The notes under the pieces: model-generated
The model's input: only the letters and a program-made list of their open reading frames with translations
Databases searched by the model: none
What the model was told of the DNA's origin: nothing
Shown here: positions 43,051 through 51,806 of the stretch, piece after piece
How positions within the stretch are numbered: position 1 is the stretch's first letter
How the letters are laid out: each line of letters starts with the position of its first letter
Made by a program: the position numbers and the translations under genes
Origin: Rhodospirillales bacterium 70-18
GTDB taxonomy: Bacteria; Pseudomonadota; Alphaproteobacteria; Acetobacterales; Acetobacteraceae
Length of the DNA stretch: 64,000 bases
Reading direction: 5' to 3'
Assembly (NCBI GenBank): GCA_001899585.1
Contig: MKWE01000047.1
Span: 124,001 to 188,000 of the forward strand

Positions 43051-44253
43051 CTAGAATCCCAGAATCGCCTTCGCGATGATATTCCGCTGGATCTCGTTGG
43101 AGCCGCCATAGATCGACACCTTGCGCGTATTGAAATACGCTGGCGCCGCCCCGGCGGCGTAATCGGGGCCATAGCCGGTTTCATTGCGCCCGCTACCCTC
43201 GTCGCTCATCGCGAAGGGCATCACGTAGGGGCCGACCACCTCCATCAGCAGCTCGGTCGAGGTCTGCTGGATCTGCGAGCCCTTCAGCTTCAGGATGGAG
43301 CTGGCCGGGTCCGGCTTGCCCTTGTCGCGCTTGCGATCGCCGGCGACCACGCGCAACTGCGTCATCTCCAGCGCCTTCAGCTCGATCTCGACGGCCGAGA
43401 GCTTCTCGCGGAATTTCGGATCGTCGATGATGCGGTGGGAGCCGACATGCTCCAGGCTGGCCAGCTCGCGGATGCGCTTCAACCGCGCCTTGGAGAAGCC
43501 GACGCGGGCGATGCCGGTGCGCTCGTTGCCGAGCAGGAACTTGGCGTAGTCCCAGCCCTTGTTCACCTCGCCCACCAGGTTCTCGGCCGGCACCACCACG
43601 TCGTCGAAGAAGATCTCGTTGACCTCGTGGCCGCCGTCGATGGTCTGGATCGGCCGGCGGGTGATGCCGGGCGTGTCCATCGGCGCCAGGATGAAGCTGA
43701 TGCCCTCCTGCTTCTTGGCCGCCGGGTCGGTGCGGCACAGCACGAAGATCCAGTCGGCATGCTGGGCCAGGGTGGTCCAGGTTTTCTGCCCGTTGATCAC
43801 CCAGGTGTCGCCGCGGCGCTCGGCGCGCGTGCGCAGCCCGGCGAGGTCCGACCCGGCGCCCGGCTCGCTGAACCCCTGACACCACCAGATGTCGAGGTTG
43901 GCCGTCTTGGCCAGGAACCGCTCCTTGGTGGCCAGGTTGCCGAACTGCGCGATCACCGGCCCGACCATCGAGGTGTTGAAGCCCAGCGGCGAGGGCACGC
44001 CGGCCTGCTGCATCTCGTCCTGGTAGAAATAGAGCTGCACCGGCGACCAGTCCTGCCCGCCCCATTCCTTCGGCCAGTTCGGCGTCGCCCAGCCGCGCGC
44101 GTTCAGCAGGCGATGGCTGGTGACGATCTCCTCGCGCGTCAGGTGCTGGCCTTCCAGCACCTTGCGGCGGATCGCCTCGGGGAATTCCTGGCGGAAAAAC
44201 CGCCGGCATTCGTCACGGAAGGCGATTTCCTCGGGCGTGAAGTTCAGGTCCAT
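43051..44253 (-). CDS. Acyl-CoA dehydrogenase (first subunit-like)
   Basis: 400 residues. 'FTPEEIAFRDECRRFFRQEFP' N-terminus, 'GWATPNWPKEWGGQDW', flavin-binding 'WWCQGFSEPGAGSDLAGLRT' and the C-terminal 'SIYGGSNEIQRNIIAKAILG' are all standard. It oxidises an acyl-CoA at the alpha-beta bond, passing electrons to ETF. Upstream partner of the ACAD at 41784. The 600-base gap upstream should carry its promoter. Confidence 0.93.
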   Translation of the reverse strand: MDLNFTPEEIAFRDECRRFFRQEFPEAIRRKVLEGQHLTREEIVTSHRLLNARGWATPNWPKEWGGQDWSPVQLYFYQDEMQQAGVPSPLGFNTSMVGPVIAQFGNLATKERFLAKTANLDIWWCQGFSEPGAGSDLAGLRTRAERRGDTWVINGQKTWTTLAQHADWIFVLCRTDPAAKKQEGISFILAPMDTPGITRRPIQTIDGGHEVNEIFFDDVVVPAENLVGEVNKGWDYAKFLLGNERTGIARVGFSKARLKRIRELASLEHVGSHRIIDDPKFREKLSAVEIELKALEMTQLRVVAGDRKRDKGKPDPASSILKLKGSQIQQTSTELLMEVVGPYVMPFAMSDEGSGRNETGYGPDYAAGAAPAYFNTRKVSIYGGSNEIQRNIIAKAILGF

Positions 44254-44894
44254 GGCGTCCTCCGGTCCGTTTCACCGCATTTTCGGCCTGCCCGCGGCGG
44301 CGCGCAAGCCCGCCCTCGCGGGAGCGCGCGGCGCGGCCGGCGCCATGGAGCGGCACATTCTTTTCTGTCAGGTAAACATTTTTACTGTGCGTAATTTCCT
44401 TAACTCGCCCACGGCATGCGCCGCCATAGCTTCGTGCCGCCGAGGCGCGCGACGGCCGACGCGGCACGGGCGAGCCTATCAGCCCGGCGCGACGCCCGGC
44501 AGGCAACCCATATGATCGCCAAACTATTTGATATTGCTTGATTCAAATGGAACTCTCCTAAAGCCGGAACGAGCGCCGCCCCGGTACGGGCGCCTGAAAC
44601 CGAGCCCCGGCCAAATCGGCGGTCGCGCGCGGCCGGCGGGTGTGCAGCCGCGTCTTCAGCGAGATTGTTGTTGAAGAACGACAAGAGTGCTGCCTAGGCT
44701 CATTAAGCAATCGATCAATCTCTTGGCATTTTGGTTTACTGGTGAAGTATTACAGCGCCCCGGCATGGGGCATACCTGCATTTCAGGGCAGCATCCTGGC
44801 ATCAGTCGGCGCGTCGCTAAGGCGGATGGCGTCCGGCGCAGGCAACTGGCGGGTATGAATGATGCAACTGCGTGCTGCCGTGAGGGATGATGCG
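44254..44894. other. 640-base intergenic stretch of reduced G+C, no convincing gene
   Basis: Base composition drops between about 44360 and 44780 (for example ATTTGATATTGCTTGATTC), and several short open frames exist on both strands, the longest 94 codons at 44400-44684 (-) and 72 codons at 44640-44858 (+). None has a credible ribosome site or family motif. An 11-codon frame at 44855-44890 (MNDATACCREG) ends just before the start of the next gene and could be a leader peptide. The stretch must hold the promoters of the minus-strand ACAD and the plus-strand repeat protein. Confidence 0.5.
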
Positions 44895-47276
44895 ATGGCG
44901 CACGTCGCCGCCGATGCGCTCGTCTCCGACGATGCCGCGCGGGACGACCGTCCGGCCACGCTGGCGGAGCTGTTCAGCCAGGCCGTCGCGACGCTGGTCG
45001 GCGGCGCGCCGTTCGTGGCGTTGCTCGGCCCGGCGCCCATGCGGTCGGACCTGGGCCATGTGCCGGACAGCATCGCCGGCGCGGACACGCGGGTGATCAC
45101 CGCGGCCAACACCGGCCCCGGGACGCTGACGCTGAAGCGGGTGCTGAGCCAGGTGCTGGACGTCGATGAGCCGGCGGAGCTTTCCCCCGACGAGGCGGCG
45201 CGCGCCTGCGAGCGGCTGCTGTTCCCCGACAACGACGAGGCCATCACCATCCTGCGGATCGACGACGCGGAGGCGCTGGAACCCTCGGCGCTGCGCAGCA
45301 TCGTGCTGATCGCCAGCCAGTCCGCGATGATCGGGCAGACGCTGCGGGTGCTGTTCGTCGGGGACACGGCGTTTCACGGCGTGTGGGCGGCCGGGGCGCC
45401 GGCGGGCCTGGCGGAACGGCTGGCGGTGATCCAGCCCGCCGTTGCGCCCACCCTGGCCGAGCCCCCGCCGGAAGTGCCCATGCCGGAAGTGCCCGCGCCG
45501 GACCCGCCCATGCCGGAGGTTCCCGCGCCGGAAGCGCCCATGCCGGACGTGCCCGCACCGGAAGTGCCCGCGCCGGACCCGCCCATGCCGGACGCGCCGG
45601 CTGTCGCGGTGGCGGCCGCCCCCGTGCCCGCCGCTGCCAGGCGACCAGCCGCGCCGGCAACCCCGGCCGCGCGCCAGCCGCCGGTGCGCGCCAGCGGCGG
45701 CCGCATGCGGCGCACCGGGGCCATCGTGTTCGCCGTCGCGGTCGCCGGGGCCGGTGCGGCCTGGCAGTTCCATGCCGTGCCGCCGGGCGGGCCGCCCCCG
45801 GCCGGCCCGGCGCCCGCCACGGCGCCGGCCGAACCTGTCCCGCAAGCGCCGCTCCCGGCGAGGACCGCCGATACCAGCCCCCCGGCGCCGGTTGCCCCCC
45901 CGCCAGCCGCTGCTCCGCCAGCCGCTGCTCCGCCAGCCGCCACCCCGCGAGCTACCCTTCAGCCGGCCACCGCCTCCGCCCGCGCCGCCGTCGCCCGTGC
46001 CATATTCGCCAGCGCCGCGCCGGAAGCCCCGCCACCGCCAGGCATCGACGATTTCGCGGCGACGGCGGCCGAGGCGGCCCTCGCCGGCATCGCACCGCAC
46101 GCCCCACCCGCGCCCGGAGCCGCCGATTTCGCCGCCCTGCCAGTTGTCGTGACCGCCGCCGTGGATGCGGCCCTCGCCGGCATCGCACCCTCGCCCCCGC
46201 CACTGCCGGAAACCGCCGATATCGCCCCCCCCGCTCCGGCCACCGACGCCGCGTTCGCCAACGTCGCGCCGGAAGCGCCGCCCCCGCCGGGCAGCGAGGA
46301 TTTCGCGGCCACGATACGCGCGGCCAGGGCGGCCGAGGCGACTCTTGCCGGCGTCCTGCCGCGCGCGCCGCCCGCACCGGATGCCGCCGACTTCGCCGCC
46401 CTATCGGCCGCCGCCCCCTTGGCTGCCCCCTTGGCCGCCGTGAAGCCCGCCGGCATGGATCCCGCCGCCGTGGACGCGGCGCTCGCCGGCATCGCGCCGG
46501 ATGCGCCACCCGTGCCGGACCCCGCCGATTTCGCCGCCCAAACGCCCGCCACCCCATCCCTGGCCACCCCACCCCTGGCCACCCCACCCCTGGCCTCCAA
46601 CGCCGCATTCGCCAATCTCGTGCCGGACGCGCCGCCGCCACCGGACGCGGCCGACTTCGCCGCCGCGCCGGTCCCGGCCTTGCCCGCGCCGCCGCCCGCC
46701 ACCCGGGTCGTCGTGGCCATCGCGTTGCCCGCCGTACCCGCCAGATCCGAACCAGCCCCGGCCGAACCAGCCCCGGCCGAGCCCGCCCAGGACCAAACGG
46801 CCCAGCCAGCCCGGCGCCCGGCGCCCCCCGCGCCAGAGCCTGTCATGGCGGCCTCCACGGTCGTCGTCGCCAGCACCGCCCCGTCGCCAGCCGTCCCGTC
46901 GGGAGCCACGTCGGCGGCAGCCGCCCCGTCGAGAGCCGCCCCGTCGGCAGCCACGCCGTCGGCAGCCACGCCGCCCGCCACGCCGCGCCTGCCGCCAGCC
47001 GTCCTGGCCACCCTGATGCGGCGCGGCGACGAAATGCTCGCCGCGGGCGACATCTCCGCCGCCCGGCTGTTCTACGAGCGCGCCGCCGACGCCGGCAGCG
47101 CCGCGGCGGCGGTGGCCGCCGGCCGGATGTCGGACCCCAGCGTCCTTGCCCGGATCGGCGTCGTGGGGTTCCGCGCGGATCCGCAGGCGGCAAGCCGCTG
47201 GTACCGCCGGGCCATCGAACTGGGCGACACCGCCGCCGTGCAACTTCTGGAACGACTGGGAACGGCCGCGCGCTGA
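44895..47276 (+). CDS. Large Pro/Ala-rich membrane protein with seven 21-residue repeats and Sel1-like C-terminus
   Basis: 793 residues. Residues 1-165 resemble a P-loop-less AAA/ExeA-like domain ('TLAELFSQAVATLVGGAPFV', 'LTLKRVLSQVLDVDE', 'ITILRIDDAEALE'). Then come a run of PEVPxP repeats, a single membrane helix ('TGAIVFAVAVAGAGAAW', near 280), and a low-complexity region with seven copies of a 21-residue unit, consensus A-x-L-A-G-I-A-P-x-A-P-P-x-P-x-x-A-D-F-A-A (about 45990-46680). The C-terminus has Sel1-type repeats ('ISAARLFYERAADAGS', 'ASRWYRRAIELGD'). Function unknown. ATG 44895 follows GAGGGA; ATG 44859 is an alternative. Directly upstream of a TAXI protein. Confidence 0.75.
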   Translation: MAHVAADALVSDDAARDDRPATLAELFSQAVATLVGGAPFVALLGPAPMRSDLGHVPDSIAGADTRVITAANTGPGTLTLKRVLSQVLDVDEPAELSPDEAARACERLLFPDNDEAITILRIDDAEALEPSALRSIVLIASQSAMIGQTLRVLFVGDTAFHGVWAAGAPAGLAERLAVIQPAVAPTLAEPPPEVPMPEVPAPDPPMPEVPAPEAPMPDVPAPEVPAPDPPMPDAPAVAVAAAPVPAAARRPAAPATPAARQPPVRASGGRMRRTGAIVFAVAVAGAGAAWQFHAVPPGGPPPAGPAPATAPAEPVPQAPLPARTADTSPPAPVAPPPAAAPPAAAPPAATPRATLQPATASARAAVARAIFASAAPEAPPPPGIDDFAATAAEAALAGIAPHAPPAPGAADFAALPVVVTAAVDAALAGIAPSPPPLPETADIAPPAPATDAAFANVAPEAPPPPGSEDFAATIRAARAAEATLAGVLPRAPPAPDAADFAALSAAAPLAAPLAAVKPAGMDPAAVDAALAGIAPDAPPVPDPADFAAQTPATPSLATPPLATPPLASNAAFANLVPDAPPPPDAADFAAAPVPALPAPPPATRVVVAIALPAVPARSEPAPAEPAPAEPAQDQTAQPARRPAPPAPEPVMAASTVVVASTAPSPAVPSGATSAAAAPSRAAPSAATPSAATPPATPRLPPAVLATLMRRGDEMLAAGDISAARLFYERAADAGSAAAAVAAGRMSDPSVLARIGVVGFRADPQAASRWYRRAIELGDTAAVQLLERLGTAAR

Positions 47277-47294
47277 CGCGCCGCCGACAGGGAG

Positions 47295-48431
47295 ATGACG
47301 ATGCACCTGAAACGATGCCTGTCGCTGCTCCTCCTGCTCGGGCTGGCGAGCCTGTCGCCGGCGCGGGCACAGGTCGCGCCGCCCGACACCACCGGCAGCG
47401 CCTCCGCCAGGGTGGCGCAGGCGAATGCCGGCACGGTCGGCGTGATCTCCGGCGGCGTCGCCGGCACCTATATCCGCATCGCCGCCGACCTGGCCTCCGT
47501 GCTCGACGACGGCACCTCCCTGCGGGTGCTGCCGCTGGTCGGCAAGGGCTCGGTGCAGAACATCTCCGACATCCTGTTCCTCCGGGGCATCGACGTCGGC
47601 ATCGTGCAGTCCGACGCGCTGACCTATGTGCGCCGCCGGCAGCTCTTCCCCGGCGCCGACCAGGCGATCCAGTACATCGCGAAACTCTACGAGGAGGAGG
47701 TCCACATCCTGGCGCGGCGCGACATCACGCGCCTGCAGGACCTGTCCGGGCAGACGGTCAACGTCGATGTGGTCGGCAGCGGCACGGCGATGACGACCCA
47801 GCTGCTGTTCGAAAGCCTCGGCATCAAGGCGCAGCTTGCCCATGACGACCAGGACAGCGCGCTGGCGAAGCTGAAGGAGGGTAAGATCGCCGCGCTGATC
47901 TACGTCGTCGGCAAGCCGGCGCGCCTGTTCTCGGGCCTGGACAGCAGCTCCGGCCTGCACTTCCTGCCGATTCCGCTGAACGACGTGCTGGCGCAGACCT
48001 ATATCCCCTCCAAGCTCGGCCACGATGCCTATCCGGACCTGGTTCCGGCCGACGGCAGCGTGGACACGATCGCCGTCGGCGCCGTCATGGCGGCCTATGC
48101 CTGGGCGCCGAACACCGACCGCTACAAGCGGGTGGCGCATTTCGTGGACGAGTTCTTCGCCAAATTCCCCAAATTCCTGGAGCCGGGCCGGCACCCCAAA
48201 TGGAAAGAGGTGAACCTCGCCGCCCAGGTGCCGGGCTGGACGCGCTTCCCCGAGGCGCAGGAGGCCATGCGCCGCATGGCCGTCAGCAGCACCGACACGC
48301 CGTTGCAGCGCGACTTCACCACCTTCCTCACCAGCCTCGGCAGCAACGGCGGCGGCCTGACCACGGCGCAGAAGGAGGCGCTGTTCCAGCAATTCCTGCT
48401 CTGGCAAGCCCGCCACCAGGCCTCGCGATAG
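47295..48431 (+). CDS. TAXI family TRAP-type solute-binding protein
   Basis: 378 residues. An N-terminal signal peptide (MHLKRCLSLLLLLGLASLSP) is followed by 'GVISGGVAGTYIRIAADLAS', 'DVGIVQSDALTYVR' and 'VNVDVVGSGTAMTTQLLFE', the family core. TAXI proteins deliver solutes to fused TRAP permeases, but no permease gene is nearby; orphan TAXI proteins may act as sensors. It starts 18 bases after the repeat protein, so the pair is an operon and may form one envelope system. Confidence 0.88.
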   Translation: MTMHLKRCLSLLLLLGLASLSPARAQVAPPDTTGSASARVAQANAGTVGVISGGVAGTYIRIAADLASVLDDGTSLRVLPLVGKGSVQNISDILFLRGIDVGIVQSDALTYVRRRQLFPGADQAIQYIAKLYEEEVHILARRDITRLQDLSGQTVNVDVVGSGTAMTTQLLFESLGIKAQLAHDDQDSALAKLKEGKIAALIYVVGKPARLFSGLDSSSGLHFLPIPLNDVLAQTYIPSKLGHDAYPDLVPADGSVDTIAVGAVMAAYAWAPNTDRYKRVAHFVDEFFAKFPKFLEPGRHPKWKEVNLAAQVPGWTRFPEAQEAMRRMAVSSTDTPLQRDFTTFLTSLGSNGGGLTTAQKEALFQQFLLWQARHQASR

Positions 48432-48505
48432 GGGGGCCGCCACCCGGGCTGTTTCACTGGCGCCGTTTCATCGTATCGTCGGCGCTCCCGCAAGCAGAGA
48501 GCCCG

Positions 48506-49456
48506 ATGTCCCTCCCCCCCGTGCTGCAGCGCCTGTCGCTCCCGGTGATCGCCTCGCCGATGTTCATCGTCTCCACGCCGGAGTTGGTCATCGCCCAGTG
48601 CAAGGCCGGCATCGTCGGCAGCTTCCCGGCGCTGAACGCCCGCCCGGCCGAGATGTTGGAGGAATGGCTCAAGCGCATCATCGGCGAGCTTGGCGAGCAC
48701 ACCGCCCGCCACCCCGACCGCCCGGCCGCCCCCTTCGCGGTCAACCAGATCGTGCATCGCAGCAACACGCGGCTGATGCACGACCTGGAGGTCTGCGTGA
48801 AATATCAGGTGCCGCTCACCATCACCTCGCTCGGCGCGCGTGAGGAGGTGTATGCCGCCACCCGCGCCTATGGCGGCATCACCCTGCACGACGTGATCAA
48901 CAATACCTTCGCCCGCAAGGCGATCGAGAAGGGCGCCGACGGGCTGATCGCGGTGGCCGCCGGCGCCGGCGGGCATGCCGGCACGCTCTCGCCCTTCGCT
49001 CTGCTGCAGGAAATCCGCGCCTGGTTCGACGGGCCGGTGGCGCTGTCCGGCGCCATCGCCAATGGCGGCGCCATCCTGGCCGCCCAGGCCGCCGGGGCGG
49101 ACCTCGCCTATATCGGCTCGGCCTTCATCGCCACCGAGGAGGCCAACGCGGTGACGGGCTACAAGGAGATGATCGTGGCCGGCGGCGCCGACGACATCGT
49201 CTACACCAACGCCATCACCGGCGTGCACGGCAACTACCTGCGCCCCACCCTGGTGCGCGCCGGGCTGGACCCGGAGAACCTGCCGGTCTCCGACCCGTCG
49301 AAAATGAACTTCGACAGCGGCAAGCCGAAGGCGTGGAAAGACATCTGGGGCTCCGGCCAGGGCATCGGCGCGGTCACCGGCGTGGTGCCGGTGGCGGAGC
49401 TTGTGGCCAGGCTGGCGCGGGAGTATGCGGCGGCGCGGGTGCGGTTGGCGGTTTGA
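48506..49456 (+). CDS. Nitronate monooxygenase family protein (FMN-dependent)
   Basis: 316 residues of the 2-nitropropane dioxygenase/nitronate monooxygenase TIM barrel: 'LPVIASPMFIVSTPELVIAQ', 'VAAGAGGHAGTLSPFALL' (FMN phosphate region) and 'YIGSAFIATEEANA'. It detoxifies alkyl nitronates or performs a related oxidation. Single gene, followed at once by repeat B4. Confidence 0.9.
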   Translation: MSLPPVLQRLSLPVIASPMFIVSTPELVIAQCKAGIVGSFPALNARPAEMLEEWLKRIIGELGEHTARHPDRPAAPFAVNQIVHRSNTRLMHDLEVCVKYQVPLTITSLGAREEVYAATRAYGGITLHDVINNTFARKAIEKGADGLIAVAAGAGGHAGTLSPFALLQEIRAWFDGPVALSGAIANGGAILAAQAAGADLAYIGSAFIATEEANAVTGYKEMIVAGGADDIVYTNAITGVHGNYLRPTLVRAGLDPENLPVSDPSKMNFDSGKPKAWKDIWGSGQGIGAVTGVVPVAELVARLAREYAAARVRLAV

Positions 49457-49604
49457 GGAAGGTGTTCTTTTTTGAAAAAAAGAACCAAAAAACGTTTGTT
49501 CGTTTAGGGCCGCGTGGCGGCAAGCCCACCGCCCGAAAACCACCAAACGAATAAAAGTTTTTTTACTTCTTTTTTCCAAGAAAAGAAGCCCTTCCTCCCC
49601 CTTC
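49457..49604. repeat. Family B AT-rich double-hairpin repeat, copy B4
   Basis: Left hairpin GTTCTTTTTT/AAAAAAGAAC (49464-49485, 2-base loop) and right imperfect hairpin CTTCTTTT/AAAAGAAG (49566-49588). Between them AAAAAACGTTTGTTCGTTT pairs with AAACGAATAAAAGTTTTTT at 16 of 19 positions around a G+C-rich centre with its own GGCGG/CCGCC dyad, so the whole unit can fold as one cruciform. Edges AGGAAGG and CCTTCCTCC. Located between the nitronate monooxygenase and an SDR gene, both plus strand. Confidence 0.88.
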
Positions 49605-49617
49605 CTGGAGCCCTCCC

Positions 49618-50367
49618 ATGCCCAACGACATCTCAGGCCGCGTCGCCCTGGTCACCGGCGCCTCTTCCGGCCTGGGCGAGCGTTTCGCCGAGGTGCTGGC
49701 CGCCGCCGGCGCCCGCGTGGCCATCGCCGCCCGCCGCACCGACCGGCTGGAAGCCCTGGCGGCGCGGCTGCCGGGCGGGGCGCTGGCGGTGGCCATGGAC
49801 GTGGCCAGCGTCGCCTCCATCCGCGCCGCCACGGCGGAGGTGGAGCGCGCGCTCGGCCCCATCGAGATCCTCGTCAACAACGCCGGCATCAGCCGCCAGG
49901 CGCGGCTGGAGACGATCGAGGAGGACGATTACGACGCGGTGCTGGACACCAACCTGAAGGGCGCCTTCTTCGTCGCCCAGGCCGCCGCGCGGCAGATGCT
50001 GGCGCACAGGATCGCCGGGCGCATCGTCAACATCGCCTCCATCGCCGGCCAGCGCGCGATCGGGCAGCTGTCCACCTACGGCATGTCCAAGGCCGGGGTG
50101 ATCCAGATGACCCACGCGATGGCCCGCGAATGGGGCCGCCACGGCATCAACACTAACGCCATCTGCCCCGGCTATATCGCCACCGAGATCAGCGCCGACT
50201 ACCTGGCCACCGAGGCCGGCGCGCGCTGGGTCGCCTCGCTGCCGCGCCGCCGCATGGGCGAGCCGCGCGACCTCGACGGGCTGCTGCTGCTGCTCTGCGC
50301 CGGCGAGGCGGCGCGCTTCCTGAACGGCTCGGTGATCGCCGCCGACGACGGCTTCACCTCGCTCTGA
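49618..50367 (+). CDS. Short-chain dehydrogenase/reductase (classical SDR)
   Basis: 249 residues with 'LVTGASSGLGERFAEVL', 'ILVNNAGISRQ', 'VNIASIAGQRA', the catalytic 'TYGMSKAGVIQ' and 'NAICPGYIATEI'. NAD(P)-dependent oxidoreductase; substrate unknown. Starts 14 bases after repeat B4 and is followed after 9 bases by the TPR-glycosyltransferase gene, so the two may share a transcript although their functions look unrelated. Confidence 0.9.
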   Translation: MPNDISGRVALVTGASSGLGERFAEVLAAAGARVAIAARRTDRLEALAARLPGGALAVAMDVASVASIRAATAEVERALGPIEILVNNAGISRQARLETIEEDDYDAVLDTNLKGAFFVAQAAARQMLAHRIAGRIVNIASIAGQRAIGQLSTYGMSKAGVIQMTHAMAREWGRHGINTNAICPGYIATEISADYLATEAGARWVASLPRRRMGEPRDLDGLLLLLCAGEAARFLNGSVIAADDGFTSL

Positions 50368-50375
50368 GCCGCGCA

Positions 50376-51806
50376 ATGGGGGGCAACGCCGAGCGCCTCG
50401 CCGCCCTCGCGGACCGGCTGCTGCTGGCCGGCCAGCCGCAGGCCGCGGCGATCCATCTGCGCCAGGCCGCCGAACAGGCGGAGCACCCGGCGCCGCTGCG
50501 CCTGCGCCTGGGCACGCTGCTGCTGCGCCTGGACCGCGCCCAGGAAGCCGAGGCCGCCTACCGCGCCGCCCTGCCCGACCCGGCGGCATGGCACGGCCTG
50601 GGCAACGCCCTGCACACCCAGGGCCGCCACGCCGAGGCGCTGGCCGCCTACCGCACCGCCATCGCCGCCCAACCCGACGCCACCCAACCCGACGCCGCCG
50701 TCGCCCGGATCGACGCAGCGGGCGCCGCCCTGGCGCTGGCCGACGCGGCCACGGCGCTGGACCTGCTCGCGCCGATCCCGGACAGCCACCAGCCCGCCCT
50801 CGCCTGGCGCCACCGCGCCGCCGCCCTCACCCTGCTCGACCGCCCGCAGGAGGCGATCGCCGCCTGTCGCCGCTGCCTGGAACTGGACCCGGAGAACGCC
50901 GAGGCGATGCTCGGCGAGGCCACCGCCCTGCTGGCGCTCGGCCGCTACGCGGAAGGCTGGGCGCGCTATGAAAGCCGCTGGCGGATGGCCGGCGACGCCC
51001 CGGCATCGCCCTGGCTCGGCCAGACCGACCCGGCCGGCCGTACCATTCTGCTGCGCGCCGAACAGGGCTTCGGCGACACGCTGCAATTCGTCCGCTACGC
51101 CCCGCTGCTGCGCGCGCGCGGCGCCCGCGTGGTGCTGGCGCCGCCGCCGCCGCTGCTGCGGCTGCTGGACGGGCTGGCGGACCAGCTCGTCCCGCTCGAC
51201 GCGCCGCCGCCGCCGCACGACCTGCACGCCCCGCTGATGAGCCTGCCGCTGGCTTTCGGCACCACGCTGGAGACCATCCCGGCCGCCGCCTACCTGCACG
51301 CCGACCCCGCGCTGCGCGCCGCCTGGGCCGCCCGGCTGGGACCGCGCCGGGGGGTGTTGCGGGTGGGGGTGGCCTGGACCGGCGACCCGCGCACCCCGCT
51401 CGGCTGGCTGCGCCGGGTGCCGCCGGACCGGCTGCTGCCGGCGCTGGCGGCGACTGGGGTGGAACTGCACGTGCTGCACAAGGAGATCGACCCCGCCGAC
51501 CGCGCCATGCTCGCCGGACTGCCCGGGGTGCGCTGCCACGCCGCCGACCTCAGCGATTTCGCCGAGACCGCGGCGCTGGTGGCGGAGCTGGACGTGGTGG
51601 TGTCGTCCTGCACCTCGGTGGCGCATCTGGCCGGCGGAATGGGGCGAAAACTGCTCGTTTTGCTCCAGTTTTCGGCCGATTTCCGCTGGCTGCGCCACCG
51701 TTCGGACAGCCCCTGGTACCCCACCGCCACGCTGTTCCGCCAACCCCGCCCCGGCGACTGGGACGCCGTGATCGCCGCCGTGGCGGGGGCGGTCGGCCGG
51801 CTATGA
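50376..51806 (+). CDS. TPR-containing glycosyltransferase-9-like protein (single module)
   Basis: 476 residues: TPR units (about 1-210), then a GT-B-like domain with 'RAEQGFGDTLQFVRYAPLL', 'LSDFAETAALVAELDVVVSS', 'CTSVAHLAGGMGRKLLVLLQ' and 'RSDSPWYPTATLFRQPRPGDW'. Same architecture as each half of the duplicated protein at 486-3629; here the nucleotide-sugar loop reads VVSSCT where both halves of the duplicate have VVSVDT. Its stop (51804-51806) overlaps the stop region of the converging SDR gene. Acceptor and donor unknown. Confidence 0.85.
   Translation: MGGNAERLAALADRLLLAGQPQAAAIHLRQAAEQAEHPAPLRLRLGTLLLRLDRAQEAEAAYRAALPDPAAWHGLGNALHTQGRHAEALAAYRTAIAAQPDATQPDAAVARIDAAGAALALADAATALDLLAPIPDSHQPALAWRHRAAALTLLDRPQEAIAACRRCLELDPENAEAMLGEATALLALGRYAEGWARYESRWRMAGDAPASPWLGQTDPAGRTILLRAEQGFGDTLQFVRYAPLLRARGARVVLAPPPPLLRLLDGLADQLVPLDAPPPPHDLHAPLMSLPLAFGTTLETIPAAAYLHADPALRAAWAARLGPRRGVLRVGVAWTGDPRTPLGWLRRVPPDRLLPALAATGVELHVLHKEIDPADRAMLAGLPGVRCHAADLSDFAETAALVAELDVVVSSCTSVAHLAGGMGRKLLVLLQFSADFRWLRHRSDSPWYPTATLFRQPRPGDWDAVIAAVAGAVGRL

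Noticed and set aside
44400..44858. Small open frames of 94 codons (-) and 72 codons (+) in the 600-base intergenic gap
   Set aside because: No ribosome site, no recognisable motif and unusual composition; more likely a promoter region of lower G+C.
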